Shown in pieces: positions 7,800 to 18,307 of a stretch of DNA of 64,000 nucleotides. Location: contig CACJNV010000001.1 of the NCBI GenBank assembly GCA_902594865.1, positions 62,001 to 126,000 of the forward strand, read 5' to 3'. A program made the position numbers and the translations under genes. The notes beneath the pieces were generated by a model. The model did no database searches. It was not told where the DNA came from and saw only the letters and a list, made by a program, of their open reading frames with translations. Numbering within the stretch: position 1 is the stretch's first letter; every line of letters begins with the position of its first letter. This DNA comes from an uncultured Pelagibacteraceae bacterium. GTDB taxonomy: Bacteria > Pseudomonadota > Alphaproteobacteria > Pelagibacterales > Pelagibacteraceae.

Positions 7800-9188
7800 A
7801 TGAAATTAAGAAAAGAATTTGACAGTATTGGAAGTATAAAAGTCCCAAATGATAAGTATTGGGGTGCATCTACTCAAAGATCTAATAAATTTTTTAATAT
7901 TGGAAAAATTTTAGTAAATATTTCAATCATTAAATCTATAGCAATTATTAAAAGATCAGCTGCTATTGTGCATGCTAAAGACAAATTGATTGATGGTAAG
8001 ATTTCTAAAGCAATAATCAAAGCATCAGATGAAGTGATTAAAGATAAATTGGATGAAAATTTTCCCTTAAAAGTTTGGCAAACAGGTTCAGGAACACAAA
8101 CAAACATGAACGTAAATGAGGTTATTGCTAACAGGGCTATAGAAATTTTAGGTGGTAAAAAAGGTACTAAAAAACCTGTTCATCCAAATGATCATGTAAA
8201 CAAATCTCAATCTACAAATGATGTTTTTCCAACTGCAATGCACATATCTGTTGCTACAGAAACTATTTCTAAAATGCTACCAAGCTTAAAAATTTTAGAA
8301 AAGGAACTAAAAAGAAAATCTAATGAATTTAAAAACATAGTTAAAATTGGAAGAACTCATTTACAAGATGCTACTCCACTATCTCTCGGACAGGAATTCT
8401 CAGGATATCATTTTCAAGTTAAAAAAAGTATTGAAAGAATAGAATATGCACTAAAAGAAATATTGTTTCTCGCTCAAGGAGGTACTGCTGTTGGTACAGG
8501 AATAAATTCTAAGAAAAATTTTGACAAAAAAATTGTAAAAGAAATTGCTAAATTTACAAAGATCAAATTTAAAGTAGCTCCAAATAAATTTGCAGAACTT
8601 GCTGCTCATGATGCGATTGTTAATTTTTCTGGTGCTTTAAATACGTGTGCTGTTGCTTTAATGAAAATTTCAAATGATATTCGCTTCCTAGGTTCAGGCC
8701 CAAGAGCAGGTTATGGAGAATTAATCCTTCCTGAAAATGAACCAGGTTCATCCATAATGCCAGGAAAAGTAAATCCAACACAATGTGAAGCGGTAACAAT
8801 GGTGTGTGTAAAAGTCATTGGAAATCACAATGGAATAACTATGGCAGGATCACACGGACATTTTGAACTAAATGTTTTCAAGCCTTTGATTGCTCATAAC
8901 ATCTTACAATCAATTGACTTAATTGCTGACAGTACAAAAAATTTTGCTTTATATTGTGTCAAAGGAATAAAGGCTAATAAAAAGAAAATTCAAGAACATC
9001 TGGATAATTCTCTTATGCTTGTTACTGCACTAGCTCCACATATTGGATATGATAATGCTGCAAAAATTGCAAAAACTGCACTTAAAAATAATACAACTTT
9101 AAAGCATGAAACTTTAAAGACAGGACTAATAACCGAAAAAGACTACGATAAAATTGTTGATCCTAAAAAGATGATCTACCCAGCATAG
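7800..9188 (+). CDS. fumC: class II fumarate hydratase
   Basis: Iron-independent fumarase of the TCA cycle, interconverting fumarate and malate. The 462 residues are standard length. The superfamily signature [15 protein letters not shown] is present, along with the substrate-site motifs [27 protein letters not shown] and [19 protein letters not shown]. Argininosuccinate lyase and aspartase share the fold, but the TQTNMN and HPNDHVN motifs and the C-terminal region ([13 protein letters not shown]) fit fumarase. It is divergent from the pyrophosphohydrolase gene with 67 bp between, and its end overlaps the convergent AsmA-like gene by 13 bases. Confidence 0.95.
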   Translation: MKLRKEFDSIGSIKVPNDKYWGASTQRSNKFFNIGKILVNISIIKSIAIIKRSAAIVHAKDKLIDGKISKAIIKASDEVIKDKLDENFPLKVWQTGSGTQTNMNVNEVIANRAIEILGGKKGTKKPVHPNDHVNKSQSTNDVFPTAMHISVATETISKMLPSLKILEKELKRKSNEFKNIVKIGRTHLQDATPLSLGQEFSGYHFQVKKSIERIEYALKEILFLAQGGTAVGTGINSKKNFDKKIVKEIAKFTKIKFKVAPNKFAELAAHDAIVNFSGALNTCAVALMKISNDIRFLGSGPRAGYGELILPENEPGSSIMPGKVNPTQCEAVTMVCVKVIGNHNGITMAGSHGHFELNVFKPLIAHNILQSIDLIADSTKNFALYCVKGIKANKKKIQEHLDNSLMLVTALAPHIGYDNAAKIAKTALKNNTTLKHETLKTGLITEKDYDKIVDPKKMIYPA

Positions 9189-10666
9189 CTCTTAATTGCT
9201 TGGTTTAATAAGTTTTTAAAATAAATTTTATTTTGTAAATCATCTTTTTTTAAAATTACATTACTTAGAATTTTATTAACATTATCATTAATTTTGTTGT
9301 CAATTTTAATATCTTTTAACTCGGCTATTTTTTGATCAAAATTATAAGAGAAATTTAAATCAATTTGATTAATTTGATTTCTATAATTTTTTGGTGTTAG
9401 AAGAAATTTGTATAAATTTTTATAATTTTTAACTTTTATCTTTAGTTTTCCATCTAAAATTAATTCTCCATCTCTAACAAAAATCAAACTTTCGAGTAAT
9501 TCAAAATCTGCGATATCTTTCCATTGAAATTTTGTCTTGTCTGTATCGATTAAACCTTCTTGAATTTTTGAATTTAAACTAATATTTTTAAAGTTTGAAT
9601 TTTTATAAATACTATCTGCGTTTATATTTAATTTAAAATCAATATTTTTATTATTAAATATTTCAGTTTTTAAAAGTTGAGCAATTATAGCATTGGAATC
9701 AAATAAATGATTTAAATTTATTTGATCTGAATTACCCTCCAAATTAGCAAAAAAAGGTTTAAAATTAAATTTTCCTTTATAAGTTATGCTTGGTTGATCT
9801 GTTTTGTCAAACATATGAAAATTAAAAGAATTTTTTTCAATTTGATAATCTATTATCCGTTTTAAGTTATTTAAAATTAACTCTGATTTACCTATTCTTT
9901 TATCGTTATCAAAGAGTAACTCATTTTTAATTTTCAGTTTCATTAAACTAAAATTTATTTCAGAAAAAATCTGATTTTTATTTTCATTAAAAAATGATTC
10001 AATCGAAAAAGGAATATTGAATATTTCATTTTCTGAATAAAAAATATTTTTTTGTTCTTTTTGATCATAATAGTATTTCATTTTAAAAATTTTACTTATA
10101 AACAAAACATCATCCTCAAGATGCTTAAAAAAAATATTACTATTCTTAATTATTAAATTTCCATCCTGAAAAATTTTATTTAGCAGTTCGGAAAAAAAAT
10201 TATAATTTTTTGTATTAAGATTAAAATTGGCGTTTTCTAAAATCATATCTCTTATTTCAATATCCTTTATTGAAAAAAGATTATCAAATGATATGAAAAT
10301 TTTTAATTTACTAACTTCAGCAAATTCTTTTTTATTATCAAGAATTTTAGAATCTGTAGTTATGAAATGAGGTCTGGGAAAAAAGTTATATTTTATATTT
10401 TGAGAAAATTCAAAATTTAAATCATATTTGACTTGAAGATCATTTTTTAACTTTTTTGAAATATCAGTTTGATTGTAAAAAGTAGGTAATAATAAATAAG
10501 ATACAAAAATAACAAAAAGTGCGACAAAAGTTAAAATTATTTTATTATTTTTTAATAAATAACTTAAATTTTTAGAATTTAACTTGTTTAAATTTTTTTC
10601 TAAAAGATTATTAATAAAATTATTAATGTTTTTTAAATGTTTTACAAAAAAATTTGTTTTACTCAT
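9176..10666 (-). CDS. AsmA-like inner-membrane/periplasmic protein
   Basis: About 496 residues from the ATG at 10666; a TTG three codons upstream (10675) is also possible. A charged N-terminus precedes one transmembrane helix (roughly residues 45-64), and the rest is beta-rich and probably periplasmic. Just after the helix comes a pattern like that of AsmA proteins ([10 protein letters not shown], then short beta repeats about derived potentials such as [11 protein letters not shown]). AsmA-family proteins act in outer-membrane biogenesis and bridge-like lipid transport. Very Lys/Asn/Ile-rich. Family placement is from the N-terminal pattern only; specific function is unknown. Confidence 0.6.
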   Translation of the reverse strand: MSKTNFFVKHLKNINNFINNLLEKNLNKLNSKNLSYLLKNNKIILTFVALFVIFVSYLLLPTFYNQTDISKKLKNDLQVKYDLNFEFSQNIKYNFFPRPHFITTDSKILDNKKEFAEVSKLKIFISFDNLFSIKDIEIRDMILENANFNLNTKNYNFFSELLNKIFQDGNLIIKNSNIFFKHLEDDVLFISKIFKMKYYYDQKEQKNIFYSENEIFNIPFSIESFFNENKNQIFSEINFSLMKLKIKNELLFDNDKRIGKSELILNNLKRIIDYQIEKNSFNFHMFDKTDQPSITYKGKFNFKPFFANLEGNSDQINLNHLFDSNAIIAQLLKTEIFNNKNIDFKLNINADSIYKNSNFKNISLNSKIQEGLIDTDKTKFQWKDIADFELLESLIFVRDGELILDGKLKIKVKNYKNLYKFLLTPKNYRNQINQIDLNFSYNFDQKIAELKDIKIDNKINDNVNKILSNVILKKDDLQNKIYFKNLLNQAIKSYAG

Positions 10667-10700
10667 AACAATCAAGAAATCTTATAAAGGATTATTTTAA

Positions 10701-12737
10701 ATGATAAACAAAGATTATTTAGAAAATTTAAATGATGCCCAAAAAGAAGCTGTTCTTCATTTAGATGGCCCACTTTTGATTGTGGCTGGGGCCGGATCTG
10801 GAAAAACAAAAGTTTTAACTTCTAGAATTGCTAATATTATTAAAGAAAATAAAGCATTTCCTAATCAAATTTTAGCAGTAACGTTTACAAATAAAGCTGC
10901 TAAAGAAATGCAAAATAGAGTCAGCAAAATACTTGGCTCTACCGCAGTAGGACTTTCATGGCTAGGCACATTTCATTCTATTTGTGCGAAATTATTACGA
11001 AAACATGCATCTGCTGCAAATCTTAATTCCAATTTCACAATTATTGATTCAGATGATCAGATCAGACTTATTAAAAATATTTGTAAAGCTGAAAATATTG
11101 ACATTAAACAATTGTCTCCAAAGTTTATATTAGCAATAATTGATCGTTGGAAAAATAAAGGATTTTATCCTAATGACGTAATAATAAATAAAAAAGATCT
11201 TTATGAAAAAACAATTCTTCCACTTTATAAAACTTATCAACAAAAATTAACAGACCTTAACTCTTGTGACTTTGGAGATCTTATTTTGCATGCTGTTAAA
11301 ATTTTAGAATTTAATACAGATATTAGAGAAATATATTCAAAAAATTTTAAATATATTCTAGTCGATGAATATCAAGATACAAATTTTATTCAAAGTAAAT
11401 GGCTTAATCTACTTTCAGAAAAAAATAAAAATATTTGCTGTGTAGGAGATGATGATCAATCAATTTATAGTTGGAGGGGTGCGGAAATAAAAAATTTTTT
11501 AGAATTTGATCAAGTTTATAAAAATACAAAAGTAATAAGACTAGAACAGAATTATAGATCTTCTCAGAATATTTTATCTGTGGCTTCGGACCTTATTTCT
11601 AATAATCAAAATAGAGTTGGAAAAACATTGATTACTACAATGAAAGAGGGTGATCCAGTACAATTAAACTGTTTCAAAAATGGTAAGGATGAAGCAATTG
11701 GGATTTCTGATGAAATTGAAAAAAAAATAAAAAAAAAGTTTTCGTATAACAATATTGCAATTTTAGTTAGAGCCATTTTTCAAACACGTGAATTTGAGGA
11801 AAGATTTCTTAAAATTGGTATGCCTTATAGAATATTGGGCGGTACAAAATTTTACGAAAGAGCTGAAATTAAAGATTGTGTTGCGTATTTAAGATTAATT
11901 TATCAGGAAAAAGATGACTTAGCCTTTGAAAGAATAGTGAATAATCCTAAGAGATCGATAGGTGATAGTACTTTAAAAAATATTCATGAGTTTGCTAAGG
12001 AAAATAGTTTAAATTTAGAAAGAGCATCAATAAAAATGCTTGAACAAAATTTAATTAAACCGAAAGCTAAAATTGGTCTTAGTTTATTTATCAATTCTTT
12101 GATTAAGTGGAGAAATGATTTAATTTTAAAAAAATCAAGTCATATAAAATTATTACAAATTGTTTTAGATGAGTCAGGATATTCAGCAATGCTTAAAAAT
12201 AAAAAAGACTTGGATAATGAAAACAGATTAGAGAACATTAAAGAGTTATTAAGTGCAATGAAAGAATTTGACAATCTAGAAAGTTTTTTAGAGCATGTTT
12301 CTTTAGCAACATCTGTAGATCAAGAGTGGGATGGCGAAAAAATTAACATGATGACTATGCATGCTGCAAAAGGCTTGGAGTTTGATGTGGTATTTTTACC
12401 TGGATGGGAGGAAGGGTTGTTTCCACATCAAAAATCTATCGAAGAAAAAGGTCAAAATGGCCTAGAGGAAGAGAGACGGTTAGCATATGTAGGAATTACA
12501 AGAGCAAAGAAAAAAGCTATAATTTCCTTTTCAATGAATAGGTTTTATCAAGGAGATTGGATTGATAGTATGGCTTCAAGATTTGTTGATGAACTTCCAG
12601 AAAAACATTTAGAAAAAAACTCCTTCTTTGATGAGGAAATTAATAATGATGATGATTTTGATTTTAATCAAGATTTCGAAATTGAGGAAGGTACAAGAAG
12701 TCCTGGTTGGATAAGATATCAAAAGAGAATTAAATGA
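10701..12737 (+). CDS. uvrD: UvrD/Rep-family DNA helicase
   Basis: Superfamily 1A 3'-5' helicase for nucleotide excision and mismatch repair and replication restart. The 678 residues carry all helicase motifs: Q-motif LNDAQKEAV, Walker A AGAGSGKTK (about 30-38), Walker B LVDEYQDTN, motif III GDDDQSIYSWRG, motif IV QNYRSSQNIL, motif V MTMHAAKGLEFDVVFLPG and motif VI ERRLAYVGITRAKK. It is shorter than E. coli UvrD, with a reduced acidic C-terminal tail (EEINNDDDFDFNQDFE). Its stop overlaps the pepP start by 4 bases. uvrB and uvrC are elsewhere in the window; no LexA-like box was seen upstream. Confidence 0.92.
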   Translation: MINKDYLENLNDAQKEAVLHLDGPLLIVAGAGSGKTKVLTSRIANIIKENKAFPNQILAVTFTNKAAKEMQNRVSKILGSTAVGLSWLGTFHSICAKLLRKHASAANLNSNFTIIDSDDQIRLIKNICKAENIDIKQLSPKFILAIIDRWKNKGFYPNDVIINKKDLYEKTILPLYKTYQQKLTDLNSCDFGDLILHAVKILEFNTDIREIYSKNFKYILVDEYQDTNFIQSKWLNLLSEKNKNICCVGDDDQSIYSWRGAEIKNFLEFDQVYKNTKVIRLEQNYRSSQNILSVASDLISNNQNRVGKTLITTMKEGDPVQLNCFKNGKDEAIGISDEIEKKIKKKFSYNNIAILVRAIFQTREFEERFLKIGMPYRILGGTKFYERAEIKDCVAYLRLIYQEKDDLAFERIVNNPKRSIGDSTLKNIHEFAKENSLNLERASIKMLEQNLIKPKAKIGLSLFINSLIKWRNDLILKKSSHIKLLQIVLDESGYSAMLKNKKDLDNENRLENIKELLSAMKEFDNLESFLEHVSLATSVDQEWDGEKINMMTMHAAKGLEFDVVFLPGWEEGLFPHQKSIEEKGQNGLEEERRLAYVGITRAKKKAIISFSMNRFYQGDWIDSMASRFVDELPEKHLEKNSFFDEEINNDDDFDFNQDFEIEEGTRSPGWIRYQKRIK

Positions 12738-14428
12738 AAAATTATATAAAAGAATTAAGAAGTAAATTTAAGAAATATGAAATTGATGGCTATGTAATTC
12801 CAAAAAATGACGATTATTTTACAGAATATTCAAAATTAAATCGATTAGAGGTTATCTCAAACTTTAGCGGATCTGCTGGTTTAGCCATAATTCTTAAAAA
12901 TAAAAATTATTTGTTTACTGATGGTAGGTACACAATTCAAAGCAAAATTGAGAGTGGAAAAAATTTTAAGATTTATGGATTTGAAAAATTAATAAATTGC
13001 AGTTTGTTTAAAAATCTTAAACTTGGCATCGATCCAAAGTTATTTACCAATACTCAAATTAAAAATTATTTTTTAAAACACAATAAAGTCAAATATGTTG
13101 AAAAAAATCTAATTGATGAAATTAAAAAACAGAAAGAACATTCTTCTATCCCATTCTTTTCTTTAGATAAAAATATTGTTGGCGAAAGTATTAATTCTAA
13201 ATTAAATAAAATAACTAAATACTTAAAAAAAAATAAATGTGATTATATTTTTATCACTGCACCAGAAAATGTTGCGTGGACTTTAAATGTAAGAGGTGGA
13301 GATGGCCCCAATAGTCCAATTCCCAATTCAAGATTGATAGTAAGTAAATCAAAAAAAATAATACTTATAAGTAATCTTAAAAAGTGTAAGCAATTATTAA
13401 AAAATAAAATTATAAATAAAGATGAATTTTTAGATGTGCATACTTTACCAAGTAAAATAGTACATCTTAAGGGAAAAAACTTTATTGTAGATGATAAATC
13501 TTGTTCAATATTTTATGAAAATTTAATTAAGTCTAAATTTAAGATCATAAAAAGAGAAGATCCAATTTATCTCTTAAAAGCAATCAAAAATAAAACAGAG
13601 ATTAAGAACATGATTAATGCTCATATCTTAGATGGAGTAGCATTAACAAAATTTTTATATTGGATAAAAAAAATTAATAAAAAAAAAATTACAGAAGTAG
13701 AAGCAGCAAAAAAATTAGAAAAATTTAGGAAAAAAAATAAAAATTTTCTTTATCCTAGTTTTGATACAATTTCAGGTTCTGGAAAAAATGGTGCTATTGT
13801 TCATTATCGTGCTAAAAAAGAAAATTGCAGAAATATAAGTAAAAAAGATATTTTCCTTTGCGATTCTGGTGGACAATACAAATATGGCACGACAGATGTA
13901 ACAAGAACAATTTGTTTTTCTAATCAAAGCCAAAGAATAAAAAATATTTTTACTAAAGTTTTAAAAGGACATATTGCTGTTGCCATAACTAATATCAATA
14001 AAGACAATATAGGAAAAAAAATTGATAAAAGAGCAAGAAAATTTTTAAGAGAGAATAAATTAGATTATGCACACGGTACAGGCCACGGAGTTGGTTTTTT
14101 TCTTAATGTTCATGAGGGACCACAATCTATCAATAAGATAAACAAAGTTAGAATTAAAGAAGGAATGATTTTAAGTAATGAGCCTGGTTATTATGAAAAA
14201 AATCAATTTGGAATACGAATAGAAAATTTAGTTTATGTGTGTAAAAAAAATGGAAAATTATTTTTTAAAAATCTAACTATGGCACCTATAGAAAAAGATT
14301 TAATTAATTTAAATTTATTAACTATCGCTGAAAAAAACTATCTTTTTAAATATCATTTAGATGTTTACTCAAAAATATCAAAATATTTAAATCCAAATGA
14401 AAAAAAATGGTTAGCTAGTCATATTTAG
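12734..14428 (+). CDS. pepP: Xaa-Pro aminopeptidase (M24B, long APP1 type)
   Basis: Cytosolic metallopeptidase removing N-terminal residues before proline. The 564 residues match the three-domain APP1 architecture: two creatinase-like N-terminal domains, a pita-bread catalytic domain and the short M24_C tail (NLTMAPIEKDL ... PNEKKWL). Candidate metal ligands are in DSGGQYKYGTTDVTR (two Asp), GTGHGVG (His), NEPGYY (Glu) and IRIENL (Glu). Composition is extremely Lys/Asn-rich. It overlaps uvrD at the start by 4 bases and the convergent ligA stop by 18. Confidence 0.92.
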   Translation: MKNYIKELRSKFKKYEIDGYVIPKNDDYFTEYSKLNRLEVISNFSGSAGLAIILKNKNYLFTDGRYTIQSKIESGKNFKIYGFEKLINCSLFKNLKLGIDPKLFTNTQIKNYFLKHNKVKYVEKNLIDEIKKQKEHSSIPFFSLDKNIVGESINSKLNKITKYLKKNKCDYIFITAPENVAWTLNVRGGDGPNSPIPNSRLIVSKSKKIILISNLKKCKQLLKNKIINKDEFLDVHTLPSKIVHLKGKNFIVDDKSCSIFYENLIKSKFKIIKREDPIYLLKAIKNKTEIKNMINAHILDGVALTKFLYWIKKINKKKITEVEAAKKLEKFRKKNKNFLYPSFDTISGSGKNGAIVHYRAKKENCRNISKKDIFLCDSGGQYKYGTTDVTRTICFSNQSQRIKNIFTKVLKGHIAVAITNINKDNIGKKIDKRARKFLRENKLDYAHGTGHGVGFFLNVHEGPQSINKINKVRIKEGMILSNEPGYYEKNQFGIRIENLVYVCKKNGKLFFKNLTMAPIEKDLINLNLLTIAEKNYLFKYHLDVYSKISKYLNPNEKKWLASHI

Positions 14429-16441
14429 CATTTTTAAAAACTCATCCTGATTTATAATTCTGATTTTAAGTTCTTTAGCACTTTCCACTTTTCTTTTTGT
14501 TGGTTTTTCTCCAATAATTAAATAATTTAATTTATTTGAAACACTGCTTACTGTAGTTCCTGAATTCTCCTCAATTAAAGATTTAACTTCGGCTCTACTT
14601 ATTCCATTTAACTTTCCTGTTACAAGAAATGATTTGTTGTTTAATAATCCACTATTTTTTTTTGCTGTAGCATTTTTAATTACCAAAATTTTTCCTAACT
14701 CATTTAAAACTTCAATATTTGTTTCATTTGTAAAAAAATTTTTAATTGAACTTACTTGAGTTTCACCAATTCCATCAATATTTAATAAATCGTCGTAATT
14801 CTTTTTCATAGATAAACTTTGAAAATTTGAGAAAGATTTAAAATATTTAGATAACAATTTTGCATTTTCCAAACCTATATGCCTAATCCCTAAAGCAAAT
14901 ATAAATCTTTCTAATGAAATATTTTTTTTTTGATTTATTGAGTACTTTAAATTTTCTACAGATAATTTTCCCCAACCTTCAAGCTTTTCAATTTTATTAT
15001 AATCTAATTTGAATATATCTTGAGGAAATTGAATTAATTTTAATTTCCAAAATCCTTCAACTATTTTTTTTCCAAGTCCATCTATATTAAATGCTTCTTT
15101 TGAAACAAAGTGTTTTAATTTTTCAATTGAAATCTTTTGGCATTTATAACCCTCGCTAGAACACCTTCTTACTGCATCTTTTTTTTTTGTAACTTTATTA
15201 AATTCTTTTATTGTCTTTGAGCCACAGGATGGACAATTTTTAGGAAATATAAACTTTAAACTTTTTTTTAACCTTTTTTTTAAATCTACTGAAAGAATAT
15301 GTGGTATAACATCTCCAGCTCTTTCTACAACTACTGTATCTCCAATTCTAATGTCTTTTCGAATTATTTCATCCTCATTGTGTAATGTTGCATTAGATAC
15401 TAAAACACCTCCAATATTAACTGGCTTTATTTTTGCAACAGGTGTTAAAGCTCCAGTTCTGCCTATTTGTATTTCTATATCTATTATTTGGGATGTTGCT
15501 TTATTTGAGGAAAACTTATGAGCAACTGCCCATCTTGGAGCATTTGCAACATTACCTAATCTTTTTTGAAGTGTAAAATCATTTACTTTGTAAACTATAC
15601 CATCAATATCAAAATCTAAATTAGATCTTTGTTTTTCAACAAAATTATAATTTTCAATTAAATTACTAACACCAGAAATTAATTTGTTGAGAGGGTTTGT
15701 TTTAAAACCCCATTTATTTAGTTCAATAAGATAATCAAATTGACTATTTGTTTTTAATCCTTTTTCAAAACCAAAAGTGTATGCAATAAATTTTAAAGGT
15801 ATTTTTTTTGTATCCTCTGGATTTTTTTGTCTTAAAGATCCAGATGCAGCATTTCTTGGGTTTGCGAATTTTTCTTTTAATTTTTCAAAATCACTATTTT
15901 GAATAAAAACTTCACCTCTAACATCAATTTCTTCAGGAAAATCTTTTAATTTAATTTTTTTTGGTATATCAGATAAGGTAAAAAGATTTGCAGTTATATC
16001 CTCACCCTCTTTTCCATCACCTCTAGACAAACCTTTTACAAATTCTCCATTTTTATAAGTTAAAGATGCTGAAATACCATCTATTTTTGGCTCTGCACTA
16101 TAAAAAATTTTGTAATTTTTATCTTTTGATAAAAAATTTAAAATTTTTTTTTCAAAATTTATCAAATCTTCCTCGGTAAAAGCGTTTGCTAATGAAAGCA
16201 TTGGCACTCTATGAAAATCTTTTTTAAAATTTTTTGATGGCTTATATCCTATTTGTTTAGAGGGAGAACTTTCTGATTTTAAAAAAGAATATTTTGCCTC
16301 TAAGTGTAATATTTCATTTTTTAGTTTATCAAAATCTTCATCGGTTACAGATGGCTGACTTTTGTCATAATAAAGCTTATTTAATTTATTTATTAAATTA
16401 ATTTTTTTTTGATATTCTATTTGAACTTGTTTTTTCTTCAT
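14411..16441 (-). CDS. ligA: NAD-dependent DNA ligase
   Basis: Seals nicks in replication and repair. The 676 residues have the usual order: Ia domain (YDKSQPSVTDEDFD), adenylation domain with the active lysine in EPKIDGIS, OB-fold (IQIGRTGALTPVA), Cys4 zinc finger (CPSCGS ... CSSEGYKC), helix-hairpin-helix region (NIDGLGKKIVEGF, LGIRHIGLENAKLL, NIDGIGETQVSSI) and a C-terminal BRCT domain (NNKSFLVTGKLNGISRAEV). It is the last gene of the minus-strand dcw-lpxC-bamD series, starting 4 bases after the bamD stop. Confidence 0.97.
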   Translation of the reverse strand: MKKKQVQIEYQKKINLINKLNKLYYDKSQPSVTDEDFDKLKNEILHLEAKYSFLKSESSPSKQIGYKPSKNFKKDFHRVPMLSLANAFTEEDLINFEKKILNFLSKDKNYKIFYSAEPKIDGISASLTYKNGEFVKGLSRGDGKEGEDITANLFTLSDIPKKIKLKDFPEEIDVRGEVFIQNSDFEKLKEKFANPRNAASGSLRQKNPEDTKKIPLKFIAYTFGFEKGLKTNSQFDYLIELNKWGFKTNPLNKLISGVSNLIENYNFVEKQRSNLDFDIDGIVYKVNDFTLQKRLGNVANAPRWAVAHKFSSNKATSQIIDIEIQIGRTGALTPVAKIKPVNIGGVLVSNATLHNEDEIIRKDIRIGDTVVVERAGDVIPHILSVDLKKRLKKSLKFIFPKNCPSCGSKTIKEFNKVTKKKDAVRRCSSEGYKCQKISIEKLKHFVSKEAFNIDGLGKKIVEGFWKLKLIQFPQDIFKLDYNKIEKLEGWGKLSVENLKYSINQKKNISLERFIFALGIRHIGLENAKLLSKYFKSFSNFQSLSMKKNYDDLLNIDGIGETQVSSIKNFFTNETNIEVLNELGKILVIKNATAKKNSGLLNNKSFLVTGKLNGISRAEVKSLIEENSGTTVSSVSNKLNYLIIGEKPTKRKVESAKELKIRIINQDEFLKMLNMTS

Positions 16442-16445
16442 CTCA

Positions 16446-17276
16446 TTAAAATAGAGATTTAATTTTATTAAAAAAAGATTTTTCTTTTTTTATTTGTTTT
16501 TTTTTTATTTTATATTCCTCATTAAACACTGAATATGTTCTTTCATACCACTCGGAAGACTTGTAATTATACCCTAATAATTTAGCATATTTTTTTGCTT
16601 CATCTTTAAGACCTATTATATAATGTATTTCAACTAATCTATGCAAAGCTTCCTCTGTATAAATTGTAGTGTCATAATTTTCGATTACTAAATTAAATCT
16701 ATTAATTGCTGGTATCCATTTTTTTTTATCGAAATAATATCTACCAACATACATTTCTTTTGCTGCAAGAATATCATTGATAAGATCAAGTTTAAATTCT
16801 GCATCTAATGCATACTCAGTATTGGGATAATTTGTAATTAATACTTTAAAAGTTTTGCTCGCATCAATAATTGATTGTAAGTCTTTTTTTTCATCAACTA
16901 TTTTTTCATAATAACAATTTGCTAATAAATAAAATGCATAATCTAAGTTTTTATCAAAAGGGTATATTCTTATAAATCTTTCTAATTCTGCAATTGAATC
17001 ATCTAAGTAATCATCAAGATAATACGAATATGCTGCCATCAATGCTGATTTTGGTGCCCATTCCGATTGAGGGAATAACATTTCAGCCTCGTTAAATTTT
17101 TTTGCTGCTAAAAAAACATCTCCAGCATCTAAAGCTTCTTTACCTTCTTTGTAGGCTTCTAATACTTGTAAATTTAAATTTTTTTCCTTAATTATAGTTT
17201 CTTTCGATATATCTTTAGAGCAAGACAATATTGTTATAGAAAATAAAAATAATAATAAATAATTAGAAAATCTCAT
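16446..17276 (-). CDS. bamD: outer-membrane assembly lipoprotein BamD
   Basis: TPR lipoprotein of the BAM complex that inserts beta-barrels into the outer membrane. The 276 residues begin with a lipoprotein signal (lipobox ILSC, lipidated Cys19), followed by tandem TPR-like repeats: YKEGKEALDAGDVFLAAKKF, WAPKSALMAAYSYYLDDYLD, DYAFYLLANCYYEK, NTEYALDAEFKLD, RYYFDKKKWIPAINRF and YTEEALHRLVEIHY. The lpxC-bamD-ligA order is familiar in alphaproteobacteria. The C-terminal tail is highly basic. It starts 46 bases after the lpxC stop. Confidence 0.92.
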   Translation of the reverse strand: MRFSNYLLLFLFSITILSCSKDISKETIIKEKNLNLQVLEAYKEGKEALDAGDVFLAAKKFNEAEMLFPQSEWAPKSALMAAYSYYLDDYLDDSIAELERFIRIYPFDKNLDYAFYLLANCYYEKIVDEKKDLQSIIDASKTFKVLITNYPNTEYALDAEFKLDLINDILAAKEMYVGRYYFDKKKWIPAINRFNLVIENYDTTIYTEEALHRLVEIHYIIGLKDEAKKYAKLLGYNYKSSEWYERTYSVFNEEYKIKKKQIKKEKSFFNKIKSLF

Positions 17277-17322
17277 TAAGGCTTTTATACTTATTAAAAG
17301 TATATTTTAAAAGTTATCTTTT

Positions 17323-18243
17323 TTAAGCAATAGATCTTAAAAGATTTCTATTTATTAATGTATGTGGAAGACTCTTTTCCTTGATTTCCAAAATTGAGAA
17401 ATTTTCTTTATTTGAAAAAACTTTTCTTAACAATTGATTAGTTAAATAGTGTCCACCCCGCGAACAAATAACACTAGCTATAATTCTATATCCAGATGTA
17501 TATAAATCACCTATACAATCAAGAATTTTATGATTTACAAATTCCTTTTTATTTCTTAAACCCTCAGAATTCAATATTTGATTACCTTTTACAACTATCG
17601 CATTTTCTAAACTTCCACCTTTAGCTAAGCCATTTTTTTTTATTAATTCTATATCTTCATATAAGCAGAAAGTTCTAGAGTTATAAACATCTGAAAGATC
17701 ATCTTCAAAAACTTTAAATTTATTTTTTTGATTTCCAATAATTTCATTTTTATATTTGATCTCAAAATCAATTTCTAAATTTAGTGTAGAGGGTTTAATT
17801 GATATTGATCTTTCTCCATCACTAAAACTAATCTCTTTATTTATCTTAATAATTTTAATTGGTGAATTGCTAATTTTAAATCCAGCAGAAATAATTTTTT
17901 CGATAAAAATTTTAGCGGAACCATCTAATATTGGCACCTCTTCATTATCAATTTCAACTATTGCATTATCGATACCCAAACCAAATAAAGCTCCCATTAA
18001 ATGTTCAATTGTTGAAACCTTTGCTCCAAATTCATTTGCTATAGTAGTATTCAAAGATGTATTGCTTACATTCATGAAATTTGGGTAAACTAAATTATTA
18101 GTTTTTAAATCTACTCTTTTAAAAATAATTCCAGTATCTGGCTCTGCTGGTTTGATATTTACATTTACATTTAATCCACTATGAAGCGCAACACCACTAA
18201 ATGAAACGCTATTTTTTATAGTTTTTTGATTTAAGTAAGACAT
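17323..18243 (-). CDS. lpxC: UDP-3-O-acyl-N-acetylglucosamine deacetylase
   Basis: Zinc enzyme for the committed step of lipid A synthesis. The 306 residues show the LpxC signatures TIKNSVSFSGVALHSG, STIEHLMGALFGLGIDN (first zinc His), SRTFCLYEDIE, FVNHKILDCIGDL (second His and Asp ligand) and GGHYLTNQLLRKV (catalytic His). This implies a lipid A-containing outer membrane. It follows the ftsA-like gene after 64 bases, exactly where ftsZ is found in the canonical dcw order; ftsZ is absent here and lies near 34 kb. Confidence 0.96.
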   Translation of the reverse strand: MSYLNQKTIKNSVSFSGVALHSGLNVNVNIKPAEPDTGIIFKRVDLKTNNLVYPNFMNVSNTSLNTTIANEFGAKVSTIEHLMGALFGLGIDNAIVEIDNEEVPILDGSAKIFIEKIISAGFKISNSPIKIIKINKEISFSDGERSISIKPSTLNLEIDFEIKYKNEIIGNQKNKFKVFEDDLSDVYNSRTFCLYEDIELIKKNGLAKGGSLENAIVVKGNQILNSEGLRNKKEFVNHKILDCIGDLYTSGYRIIASVICSRGGHYLTNQLLRKVFSNKENFSILEIKEKSLPHTLINRNLLRSIA

Positions 18244-18307
18244 AGAAGATTTTTTAATCGAATTTACCTAAATTAGAAAACAACAAATGTTACGGTAAAA
18301 AACAATT

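Noticed and set aside
9176..10666. Very low-complexity Lys/Asn/Phe-rich frame as possibly non-coding
   Set aside because: A 496-codon open frame with a membrane anchor and AsmA-like pattern just after it is unlikely by chance; AT bias explains the composition.
18244..18307. Remnant of ftsZ between the ftsA-like gene and lpxC
   Set aside because: Only 64 bases remain and they contain no trace of the tubulin signature; a complete ftsZ is present at 33281-34762.
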